A DNA stretch of 5,853 nucleotides. Origin: Deltaproteobacteria bacterium (GTDB lineage Bacteria > Desulfobacterota > Desulfomonilia > UBA1062). Below, piece after piece: positions 1 to 5,853 of this stretch (the stretch's first letter is position 1; each line of letters begins with the position of its first letter). The DNA lies in contig QMLJ01000089.1 of assembly GCA_003643935.1 (NCBI GenBank), forward strand, positions 1 through 5,853. Direction: 5' to 3'. The notes under the pieces were generated by a model. The model was not told the DNA's origin. It saw only the letters and a list, made by a program, of their open reading frames with translations, and made no database searches. The translations under genes and the position numbers were made by a program.

Positions 1-1128
1 AAACAGCATCCCAGGGATTCAAAAACAAACAACCGCTATACGCGTGCAAGGGATCTCTGGATCAGATGGCAAAAGGAACGAATACTTATAAAGGAACCAT
101 CGCCAAGCATATATTACCATGAACATAGTTATACCATGGGAGAGAGGGCTTACACGAGGTCTGGGATTGTGGTAACTGTAAGACTCAGTGAGGGGGGGGG
201 GAAGGATATAATCCCCCACGAGAATACGTACAAAGGGCCAAAGCTTGACCGTCTTAGACTCCTTACAGAGGTAAAGGCCAACCTGAGCTCCATATTCGGT
301 ATTTATTCAGACCCGTCAAGGATGGTTACATCCCAAGTAAAACCCAACCTGGAGAAACCGCAGATGGATTTCTCTATATCAGGCGAATCGCATAGGCTCT
401 GGATAATAGATTCTCCAGAAATAATAGACATGATCTCTTCCATGGTTATAGATAAAACCATACTCATAGCAGACGGACATCACCGATATGAGACCGCAAA
501 GACTTACCGCGACCGTATGAGGGCAGTGACCGGTAAAAAAGACGGGCTTCAGCCTTTTGATTATGTGATGATGTACCTTTCAAATATCGATGAAGAACTC
601 AGTATAATGCCGACACACAGGGTGATAATCGACAGCATGGGTATTGGCTTGGTAGACTTCGAGTACAGGATAAAAGAACTATTTAATATGATACCGTACG
701 ATAACAAGACTACCTTCCTCAATATGCTTAAGAAAGGCGGGAAGGGGCACTTCGGACTGCTAGTATCAGGCATACCCAGGTACTACCTATTGGAACCCAT
801 TGACGAAAACGCAATAGATAAGTTTGTACCGCAAAGCATACACCCATTGCTCAGGAAACTGGACGTTACCATACTCCACGAATGCATAATTGAGCCCATA
901 CTCGGTATCGACAATCTTATAAGCCAAGGCCGCATAATGTACACAAGCCTGGCCGAGGAAGCAATTAACATGGTAGAAAAGGGGAAAGCAGACGCTGCCT
1001 TCCTTGTAAACCCCAGCTCTATCCAAGAAATAATAGAGGTAGCAAAGCAAGGATTAAAGATGCCGCACAAGTCAACATACTTCTATCCCAAGATACCAAC
1101 TGGCCTTGTCTTCAATCCACTTGAATAA
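1..1128 (+). CDS. DUF1015 family protein, N-terminus cut by window edge
   Basis: Conserved bacterial/archaeal family of unknown biochemical function (DUF1015). The reading frame is open from base 1 with no stop and no in-frame ATG, GTG or TTG before the ATG at 136. The residues before that ATG, such as NNRYTRARDLWIRWQKERIL, continue the family pattern, so the real start lies left of the window and the ATG at 136 is internal and lacks a ribosome binding site. Visible are 375 residues of a family usually about 400 or slightly more. Family motifs in order are PHENT (nt 214-228), LDRLRLL, IFGIYSD, DGHHRYETA (from nt 472), MPTHRVI, HPLLRKLDVTILHE, YTSLAEEA, and the C-terminal signature MPHKSTYFYPKIPTGL. 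There is no signal peptide or membrane segment in the visible part, so it is probably cytoplasmic. A run of ten G occurs at 192-201 within the gene. It ends 25 bases before the DUF6178 gene, probably in one transcript. Family assignment is confident; function is unknown. Confidence 0.9.
   Translation, partial: KQHPRDSKTNNRYTRARDLWIRWQKERILIKEPSPSIYYHEHSYTMGERAYTRSGIVVTVRLSEGGGKDIIPHENTYKGPKLDRLRLLTEVKANLSSIFGIYSDPSRMVTSQVKPNLEKPQMDFSISGESHRLWIIDSPEIIDMISSMVIDKTILIADGHHRYETAKTYRDRMRAVTGKKDGLQPFDYVMMYLSNIDEELSIMPTHRVIIDSMGIGLVDFEYRIKELFNMIPYDNKTTFLNMLKKGGKGHFGLLVSGIPRYYLLEPIDENAIDKFVPQSIHPLLRKLDVTILHECIIEPILGIDNLISQGRIMYTSLAEEAINMVEKGKADAAFLVNPSSIQEIIEVAKQGLKMPHKSTYFYPKIPTGLVFNPLE
192..201 (+). 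repeat. G10 homopolymer inside the DUF1015 coding region
   Basis: Ten consecutive G bases form the last base of a Glu codon and three Gly codons (SEGGGKD). The normal family sequence resumes immediately afterwards (DIIPHENT), so at this length the frame is correct. Loss of one G would give a TAA stop three codons after the tract starts to shift; gain of one G would give a TGA stop roughly 15 codons later. It is a simple-sequence tract of the length seen in slippage-prone genes, but no function is shown. Confidence 0.9.
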
Positions 1129-1162
1129 GACACCTTTCAAGTATCACTAAGCCGTGCTTGAA
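1119..1162 (+). other. Possible alternative hairpins at the DUF1015/DUF6178 junction
   Basis: ACTTGAA (1119-1125) can pair with TTCAAGT (1136-1142) across a 10-base loop. The same TTCAAG (1136-1141) can instead pair with CTTGAA (1157-1162), placing the GTG start of the downstream gene (1154) in the loop. The pairings are mutually exclusive. Stems are only 6-7 bp, AT-rich and without a T-tract, so this is not a terminator. It could affect initiation of the second gene or be chance. Confidence 0.3.
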
Positions 1163-2824
1163 CACGCCTCTCAACATATGATAACCAAGTTATACATGGG
1201 ACTGCCAGAGGTAATACAGAACGAAATAAACCTGCTGCTCAGCCTGGATATGGATAAAAGGGCTGATATACTGATAAATTCCCCTAATGTCCGTCTGTTA
1301 CTTAACGCATTACCTGACCAGGAATTATACTTTATTATCAAGAACTCATGGGGTGGAAACAGCGAAATACTTCTACATTACATGCCAGTCAAGAAGATAC
1401 TAAGTTTCATTGACATAGAGTGTTGGGACAAGGACAGGCTATCTATAGATGACCTGTTCAGCTGGCTCAGCACCCTCATGGATGCTTCCATAGATGCATT
1501 TATAAAGACCTTGGCAGAGCTTGACCAAGAGCTTATTATATTGATGTTCAAGGAATTTATAGAAGTGGTACAGATGTCTCCAACCGATGAGAATGCCCCT
1601 GACCTGATAGACGCAGGTTTTGAAACATTGGATAACCTTTACTACTTCAGGTTCATTAAAGACAGTGAGGAAAACCAGACTATCAAACACTTTTTACACC
1701 TGGTATTGGCACATAATCAGGACCTTTATTACTCTCTCATGGAAGGTATTGAATGGGAGTTTAAATCTGCTATGGAAGAGAATGCATACCAAAGAAGGGA
1801 GATACGCCTTATCGAACTGGGCTTTCCTCCATCAAGCGAGTCACTCGGCATATATCAGTATACAAAACCGGACAGAATAAAACTTGAGTTAGACACGCTA
1901 AAGACCCCTATTTTGAGCGAGGACTACTATCTACCCACAATGTACACCGAACACATCTCCCGAGGAAGCGAACTCATTGCATCCGCGCTTAATGAAGCAG
2001 ATGATCATACAAAAGAAAGGGTCAGCACTGAGATGGTTTACCTGGCAAACAAGATTATAATGGCTGATTTCATGCCCCTAAAAGACCCTGAAAATATCAA
2101 GTTGGCTGTTAAGAAGGCAAAACATCTGGCATCGCTTGGTCTGGCATTCCTCAGCAAGAGGCATGGCCTACCAGTGGTATCTATTCTCAACAAAATAAAT
2201 GCAGAGAATCTCTTCAGGTTGGGCAACAGCCTTATAATTGAGCAACAAAGAAGGGCAAAGAGATTACTCAGGGAAGCCGGTATAGATATAATACCTCCAA
2301 GGGAAAAGGCCCTGATGGAAGGTCTATTAAAGAAACCCCCCTATGAAAAGAGTCCCCTTGTATCTACGATAGAGGAACTGGAATTAGTCTCAAAAAGCCT
2401 CGACAGGCTAAGCGCCATGCTGGCTATAGTAAGACGTCTTAAGTGGGAAAGGCATCAAGACAGGCTATACATGACAAATATACAGTCAATACACTCCTTG
2501 GACATGGGAAATATAATAATAACTGCGTCCGCGGTTAATCTTGCCGAGAAGAAGACATACTTCAGACCCATAACAAAAGATGAGATGGTATCGTTCATAA
2601 ATACAACAACATCTATTAACCCTGATGGATACAGAAGCGCAAAAATAAGACTCTTAGAGGACCTCAATGCACTCTTGAAAGATCTGGACCCAGAGATAGA
2701 AGATGCAGTGGTTCAAGACATATCATTTTATCTACAGGAAAGGCTCGTTGAAGAAACCGCAAGGATATTAAGGCCAGAAGATATCGATCCCAGGTTTATT
2801 ACCTGCATGATAGTAGAATTATAA
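1154..2824 (+). CDS. DUF6178 family protein
   Basis: A 556-residue protein matching the DUF6178 family, whose function is unknown and which I know mainly from delta-proteobacterial genomes. Recognisable family features are LPDQELYFIIK (residues 53-63), the CWDKDRL segment (90-96), a DNLYYFRF stretch (160-167), and the WEFKSAMEENAYQRREIRL segment ending in LGFP (201-225). Also visible are a tyrosine/proline segment near 234-240 (YQYTKPD) and ENLFRLGNSL (351-360). It is almost entirely predicted helix with many acidic and leucine residues, and has no signal peptide, clear membrane span or metal-binding cysteine motif, so it is probably cytoplasmic. An in-frame TAA at 1148-1150 limits the start. 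GTG at 1154 is the longest choice, while ATG at 1178 and ATG at 1196 are alternatives. None has a convincing Shine-Dalgarno sequence, so translation may be coupled to the DUF1015 gene ending 25 bases upstream. Family call is fairly confident; the exact start is not. Confidence 0.85.
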   Translation: MLEHASQHMITKLYMGLPEVIQNEINLLLSLDMDKRADILINSPNVRLLLNALPDQELYFIIKNSWGGNSEILLHYMPVKKILSFIDIECWDKDRLSIDDLFSWLSTLMDASIDAFIKTLAELDQELIILMFKEFIEVVQMSPTDENAPDLIDAGFETLDNLYYFRFIKDSEENQTIKHFLHLVLAHNQDLYYSLMEGIEWEFKSAMEENAYQRREIRLIELGFPPSSESLGIYQYTKPDRIKLELDTLKTPILSEDYYLPTMYTEHISRGSELIASALNEADDHTKERVSTEMVYLANKIIMADFMPLKDPENIKLAVKKAKHLASLGLAFLSKRHGLPVVSILNKINAENLFRLGNSLIIEQQRRAKRLLREAGIDIIPPREKALMEGLLKKPPYEKSPLVSTIEELELVSKSLDRLSAMLAIVRRLKWERHQDRLYMTNIQSIHSLDMGNIIITASAVNLAEKKTYFRPITKDEMVSFINTTTSINPDGYRSAKIRLLEDLNALLKDLDPEIEDAVVQDISFYLQERLVEETARILRPEDIDPRFITCMIVEL

Positions 2825-2884
2825 ATGTAAGGTTTTAGACAAGTGAGCCCATAAGGGCCTTATTCTTAAAGGATAGCCACAAAC
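2825..2884. other. Short non-coding spacer after the DUF6178 gene
   Basis: Sixty bases between the DUF6178 stop and the bidirectional terminator. It holds only a weak 4-bp inverted repeat (GCCC ATAA GGGC, 2847-2858) without a T-tract. I see no open reading frame or recognisable promoter. Confidence 0.6.
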
Positions 2885-2922
2885 AAAAAAGGCAACCTGA
2901 ATTGGTCAGGTTGCCTTTTTTT
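2885..2922. terminator. Bidirectional intrinsic terminator between convergent genes
   Basis: A perfect 10-bp stem, GGCAACCTGA (2891-2900) with TCAGGTTGCC (2906-2915), encloses a 5-base loop (ATTGG). It is preceded by A6 (2885-2890) and followed by T7 (2916-2922), so both strands read as a GC-rich hairpin followed by a U-tract. A-T pairing can lengthen the stem to about 16 bp. It lies 60 bases after the DUF6178 stop and 5 bases after the stop of the cytochrome b gene on the other strand, so it can serve both transcripts. Confidence 0.93.
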
Positions 2923-2927
2923 GATGC

Positions 2928-3566
2928 CTAGCTATTACTGGAGCTAGAAGTGTTGTCCACCTTTTCCTCAAGCCACCTTGGGCAATGTACGCTGGCCCAT
3001 GCCCTTGTCACCCAACCGTGAAGCATGGCCTGTATTGTACCAGGGTTACCAATCGTACCGAGGTAGATATGCACCATAAGAAAAGAAGCTAGTACAAATA
3101 CACTCATTGCATGCAACATAAAGGCCCAACGTGCCACGACAACTGGAAAGGAAAGTGCATTTGCCATGATAAGACCGGTTACCACAAGGATGACACCGAA
3201 AACCACGACGAACCAATAGAAAATCTTCTGGCCTGCGTTGAACTTACCTGCAGGTGGTATATCCTCTGCGTCCCATAGATACCCCCCTGCCTTCATAATC
3301 CACTTCCCGTCGCCCTCAACAAACAGGCACTCCTTCCACCACATAGGGATAGCCATCACCAGTGAAAGGCCAAACATTACCCCAGAGAATATGTGAATCC
3401 ACTTGCTTGCATAATAGCCACCGAATATCGTTGGTATTATACTCCAATGGTGGTACATCAGGCCTAAACCGGTTATAAGGGCAATAAGGAAACTTCCTGC
3501 AAGTATCCAATGAGTTATTCTTTCTTGCGCATCCGTTATCCTAACCATGTCTTCCTTACTAGCCAT
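2928..3566 (-). CDS. fdnI: Formate dehydrogenase gamma subunit, diheme cytochrome b (FdnI-like)
   Basis: Membrane cytochrome b subunit of respiratory formate dehydrogenase. It takes electrons from the iron-sulfur subunit and reduces (mena)quinone. The 212 residues are close to E. coli FdnI (217). Four hydrophobic segments are visible at about 20-38, 55-76, 115-137 and 148-170. Candidate heme b ligands are His19 (RITHW), His58 (KWIHIFSG), His152 (FMLHAMS) and His166 (MVHIYLG). The 14-residue spacing of the last pair matches the Fdn family. KFNAGQKIFYW (108-118) and the C-terminal TIQAMLHGWVTRAW/CPRW region are also typical. A Ser/Asn-rich tail ends the protein. The start chosen is ATG at 3566, with a very strong ribosome binding site. 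An ATG at 3596 would add ten residues but overlaps beta more and has no such site. The gene overlaps the beta gene by 8 bases and is the last of the operon. The general family (cytochrome b561/FdnI) is secure; assignment to formate rests on the neighbours. Confidence 0.92.
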   Translation of the reverse strand: MASKEDMVRITDAQERITHWILAGSFLIALITGLGLMYHHWSIIPTIFGGYYASKWIHIFSGVMFGLSLVMAIPMWWKECLFVEGDGKWIMKAGGYLWDAEDIPPAGKFNAGQKIFYWFVVVFGVILVVTGLIMANALSFPVVVARWAFMLHAMSVFVLASFLMVHIYLGTIGNPGTIQAMLHGWVTRAWASVHCPRWLEEKVDNTSSSSNS

Positions 3567-4359
3567 TATCATCACCCCCTTCGGTTCCCTTGTCATCCAC
3601 CCTATGAGGGCCTTTTATTAAGTAGTGAAGTGCTGCCAGACCTGCAACTCCGCCCATACCTATCAGGGTCAGGGGTTTGAAGAGATTTTTCCACCACAAC
3701 TCGGTCGACGGGACCTTTGGATCAGGATTCAAGTGTGAATACTCCTCTACCTTTGCATACTTGGGTACTATGTAGATAACATGGGTCTCATATCCATTAT
3801 TGGGATACAGGCTGGCATCCACCTCTTTTATCCTAGCCTTTGCCCTTGCAATTATATCTTCTTTGGGCCCGAATTCTAGACAACCGGTCGTACATGCCTC
3901 AACACAGGCAGGCACTTTGCCCTCTGTTATGCGGTCATAACAAAGTGTGCATTTTGCGATCTTCTCCTCCTGCGGGGAATATCGTGGAATGTCAAAGGGG
4001 CATGCCACAACACAGGCCTTACACCCTATACAATACTTGGGATTGTGGACAACAGCACCTTCGGGTGTCTTGACCAAGGCACCGGGTGAAGGACATGCCT
4101 GAACACAGGGGGCATCCACACAATGCATACAGCCCTCTTTCCTCATCAGCCACTCTACCTTTTTGAGACTGTTTTCCGACTTCATTTCATCGAATCGTAC
4201 CAATGTCCACGTATCATAAGATAGGTCGGGTGGATTTTGGTATGAACCATTGAATTTGGTCTTTTCAGCACGCAGACCATTCCACTCCTTACATGCAACC
4301 TGGCATGCCCTGCAACCCGTGCACTTGGTAAGATCTATAAGCATCATATGTTCTGCCAT
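3559..4359 (-). CDS. fdnH: Formate dehydrogenase beta subunit, four [4Fe-4S] clusters (FdnH-like)
   Basis: Electron-transfer subunit carrying electrons from the catalytic alpha subunit to the cytochrome b subunit. The 266 residues show four cysteine groups: C13/C16/C19/C23 (CTGCRACQVAC), C77/C80/C85/C89, C110/C113/C116/C120 (CIGCKACVVACP) and C137/C140/C152/C156. This fits four [4Fe-4S] clusters as in FdnH. A single hydrophobic helix at about 226-248 (LFKPLTLIGMGGVAGLAALHYLI) is the expected C-terminal membrane anchor. There is no N-terminal signal peptide, as usual for this subunit, which is exported together with alpha. It is somewhat shorter than E. coli FdnH (294). ATG at 4359 follows an AGGGGGA site with 8-base spacing, and the alpha stop lies just 3 bases upstream, so the two are translationally linked. 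The last 8 bases overlap the gamma gene. Similar FeS subunits serve other molybdoenzymes, but the alpha neighbour specifies formate dehydrogenase. Confidence 0.95.
   Translation of the reverse strand: MAEHMMLIDLTKCTGCRACQVACKEWNGLRAEKTKFNGSYQNPPDLSYDTWTLVRFDEMKSENSLKKVEWLMRKEGCMHCVDAPCVQACPSPGALVKTPEGAVVHNPKYCIGCKACVVACPFDIPRYSPQEEKIAKCTLCYDRITEGKVPACVEACTTGCLEFGPKEDIIARAKARIKEVDASLYPNNGYETHVIYIVPKYAKVEEYSHLNPDPKVPSTELWWKNLFKPLTLIGMGGVAGLAALHYLIKGPHRVDDKGTEGGDDNG
3571..3581 (-). promoter_or_regulatory. Strong Shine-Dalgarno site for the gamma subunit
   Basis: On the minus strand this reads AAGGGGGTGAT, matching 10 of 11 bases of the extended anti-16S complement AAGGAGGTGAT. The purine core ends 8 bases before the ATG at 3566. 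It would be only 2 bases from the ATG at 3572 and lies downstream of the ATG at 3596, so it decides the start in favour of 3566. It sits inside the last codons of the beta gene. Confidence 0.8.
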
Positions 4360-4362
4360 GGC

Positions 4363-5853
4363 TTATTCCCCCTGTACCTTGTTTACATCCACCAAGAATG
4401 CCTTGTACTCGGGTATCATTGTATTTGCATCTCCCACAAAAGGGGTCAGATCGTTGGCAATGGCACCTGTAGCAAGGCCCTTATAGCCAAAATGCCAAGG
4501 GAGACCAACTTGGTGGTACAAGTTGCCCTGTATCTTGTAAGGCCTGAACCTCTTGGTAACAAGGGCATATGCTATGATACCCTCCTGGTTCCTTATGGAA
4601 CTGATCCTGACCTTATCACCACTCTTTATACCTTTAATCCTTGCAAGTTCCTCACTCATCTCAACAAAGAGCTCAGGCATCAGCTCGCACAGCCACGGTA
4701 ACCACCTTGTCATTTGTCCTGTCTGCCAGTGTTCGCTAACGCGATAAGTTGTACATATTATCGGAAAACGCTTGGCCGCTTCAGTGCCATATAGGGCAGC
4801 AACACAACCTTCCACAACCATGGGATCGCATGTAATCTCTCTGTGTGTCATCTTGTCCCAGCGTACAATAACAGGCGAGACCTGTTGAGATGACATGAAA
4901 TTCTTAACAGGAGACTCTAGTGGTTCATAGTGCTCTGGGAAAGGTCCGTCGGCAAGGCCCGGAGCAAAAAGCCTTGCATGGCCATAAGGAAGCATTATGA
5001 AAGGATACTTCGTTCCAGGTGGCCATCCTCCATCAGGCACATCTCCCTGCCATTTCCTTGCAATACTATCCCACCATATAACAGGCTTGTCGTTGGCCCA
5101 GGGTCTTCCTGCTTCATCTACACTGGCCCGGTTATAAAGTATTCTACGGTTTACAGGCCAACACCAGGCCCACTCGTGGTAAAAGCCCAAGCCCCTTGGG
5201 TCTGATGTCCCTCTCCTCATCATCTTGTTTTCAGTGTCAGATACAGAGTTACAGTACAACCAGTTACCGCTGCATGTTGATCCATCCTCCTGCAGATATG
5301 CAAAGCTTGGCACCATGGAGCCTGCCTTGAAGAGTTTACCCTTTATGACCTTGTCCTTGAGGAAGAATCCGTTTATCTCCTTTGCAACCTCCCTTGTGGA
5401 TGGATGATGTATCCTGCCATCCACATCCTTAAGACCGTAATCCCAGCTCAAGTTTAGTATGCTCTTTGGGAATGCACCGCCTTTATCTTTGTAAAGATCC
5501 TTAAGCCTGTATACAAGTTCTGTTATTATCGATAGGTCATCCTTAGCCTCGCCCGGCGGATCAATTGCCTTGTACCTCCACTGTGCCCACCTGCCGGAGT
5601 TCGAGATAGACCCCTCTTTCTCAACGGATGCGGCAGCAGGGAGCAAAAATACCTCTGTATCTATTGCGGCTGGATCTACACCAGCGTCTCTTTGCCAGAA
5701 ACTTGCTGTCTCGGTCTCCCATAGATCAACGCAAACCAGCCATTTAAGTTTTGCAAGTGCCCTTCTTTCCATGCGAGAGCTTGGACCACCTACAGCCGGG
5801 TTTTGGCCCCAGCAGAAAAGTCCCTCTATCTCCCCATGTGCCATCCTTTCAAA
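4363..5853 (-). CDS. fdnG: Formate dehydrogenase alpha (catalytic) subunit, C-terminal half, cut by window edge
   Basis: Mo/W-bis-pyranopterin subunit that oxidises formate to CO2. The frame is open to the right edge (FER precedes the ATG at 5844), so that ATG is internal and the gene continues beyond the window. The 496 visible residues are about half of a typical FdnG (about 1,000). Numbering from the ATG at 5844, GEIEGLFCWGQNPAVGG (4-20) and FLLPAAASVEKEGSISNSGRW (66-86) belong to the pterin-binding core of the DMSO reductase superfamily. A WAWCWPVNRRILYNRASVD segment and ADGPFPEHYEPLESPV are hallmarks of the Fdn/Fdo type rather than of soluble NAD-linked enzymes. The last roughly 120 residues form the molydopterin dinucleotide-binding domain (ELARIKGIKSGDKVRI, then HQVGLPWHFGYKG and TPFVGDANTMIPEYKAFLVD). 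The N-terminal FeS cluster, Sec/Cys active site and any Tat signal lie outside, so selenium use and cell location cannot be judged. It ends 3 bases before beta and is the upstream visible gene of the operon. Confidence 0.95.
   Translation of the reverse strand, partial: FERMAHGEIEGLFCWGQNPAVGGPSSRMERRALAKLKWLVCVDLWETETASFWQRDAGVDPAAIDTEVFLLPAAASVEKEGSISNSGRWAQWRYKAIDPPGEAKDDLSIITELVYRLKDLYKDKGGAFPKSILNLSWDYGLKDVDGRIHHPSTREVAKEINGFFLKDKVIKGKLFKAGSMVPSFAYLQEDGSTCSGNWLYCNSVSDTENKMMRRGTSDPRGLGFYHEWAWCWPVNRRILYNRASVDEAGRPWANDKPVIWWDSIARKWQGDVPDGGWPPGTKYPFIMLPYGHARLFAPGLADGPFPEHYEPLESPVKNFMSSQQVSPVIVRWDKMTHREITCDPMVVEGCVAALYGTEAAKRFPIICTTYRVSEHWQTGQMTRWLPWLCELMPELFVEMSEELARIKGIKSGDKVRISSIRNQEGIIAYALVTKRFRPYKIQGNLYHQVGLPWHFGYKGLATGAIANDLTPFVGDANTMIPEYKAFLVDVNKVQGE
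4367..4374 (-). promoter_or_regulatory. Ribosome binding site for the beta subunit
   Basis: Reads CAGGGGGA on the minus strand within the final codons of the alpha gene, with 8 bases between the G-run and the ATG at 4359. This supports that start and coupling to termination of alpha translation. Confidence 0.7.

Noticed and set aside
136..1128. DUF1015 gene starting at ATG 136
   Set aside because: The frame is open to base 1 and the upstream residues fit the family. The ATG has no ribosome binding site, so the gene is truncated by the window edge.
1620..1880. 86-codon alternative frame inside the DUF6178 gene
   Set aside because: It sits within a confidently coding frame, and its composition looks like a frame-shifted shadow rather than a protein.
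2847..2858. GCCC-ATAA-GGGC inverted repeat as a terminator or operator
   Set aside because: Only a 4-bp stem with no T-tract, and a strong terminator lies just downstream.
2825..2930. Functional link between the DUF gene pair and the fdh operon
   Set aside because: They are convergent and separated by a bidirectional terminator, so proximity alone does not support a shared role.
3567..3596. Ten-residue N-terminal extension of the gamma subunit from ATG 3596
   Set aside because: A near-perfect Shine-Dalgarno site lies between this ATG and the ATG at 3566 with correct spacing for the latter. The extra residues overlap beta and do not look like family sequence.
4348..4701. 117-codon open frame on the + strand opposite the fdh genes, and other antisense frames of 60-95 codons
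   Set aside because: They lie wholly opposite or out of frame with clear conserved genes, lack ribosome binding sites and show no family-like sequence.
1..5853. CRISPR arrays, insertion sequences, tRNA/rRNA, attachment sites, riboswitches
   Set aside because: No spaced direct repeats, transposase-like sequence, terminal inverted repeats or RNA-gene folds were seen. The window is almost fully occupied by five conserved genes.

Overview
The window looks like chromosomal DNA from an anaerobic bacterium. The content best fits a Desulfobacterota (delta-proteobacterial) or similar sulfur/hydrogen/formate-metabolising lineage. This rests on a DUF6178-type protein, which I know mainly from delta-proteobacterial genomes, and on a membrane-bound formate dehydrogenase of the FdnGHI type. 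Base composition is moderate (not GC-rich) and ATA (Ile) and AGG (Arg) codons are common. The taxonomic assignment is an inference with modest confidence.

There are two convergent blocks. On the + strand (1-2824) lie two uncharacterised conserved proteins. The first is a DUF1015-family protein whose N-terminus is off the left edge. The second is a complete 556-residue DUF6178-family protein that starts 25 bases later. On the - strand (5853 down to 2928) lies an alpha-beta-gamma formate dehydrogenase operon. It consists of the C-terminal half of the molybdenum/tungsten catalytic subunit (cut by the right edge), a complete four-cluster iron-sulfur subunit with a C-terminal membrane anchor, and a complete four-helix diheme cytochrome b subunit. 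Between the blocks, a nearly perfect A-tract/hairpin/T-tract element (2885-2922) can terminate transcription from both sides.

In the Fdn complex, formate is oxidised at the alpha-subunit cofactor and electrons pass through the [4Fe-4S] clusters of beta to the two hemes of gamma, where menaquinone is reduced. The cluster cysteines and the four expected heme histidines are all visible. The selenocysteine/cysteine site, the alpha-subunit FeS cluster and any Tat signal lie beyond the right edge. No assembly gene (fdhD/fdhE) follows gamma before the terminator.

The less ordinary signals are on the + strand: a run of ten G inside the DUF1015 gene where any one-base slip would truncate the protein, a DGHHR motif in DUF1015 resembling the ParB/SerK-fold nucleotide-binding signature, and an alpha-helical DUF6178 protein with no known function. 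I saw no mobile element, CRISPR array, tRNA or rRNA, and no gene-free stretch over about 105 bases. I found no convincing evidence for a wholly new system.
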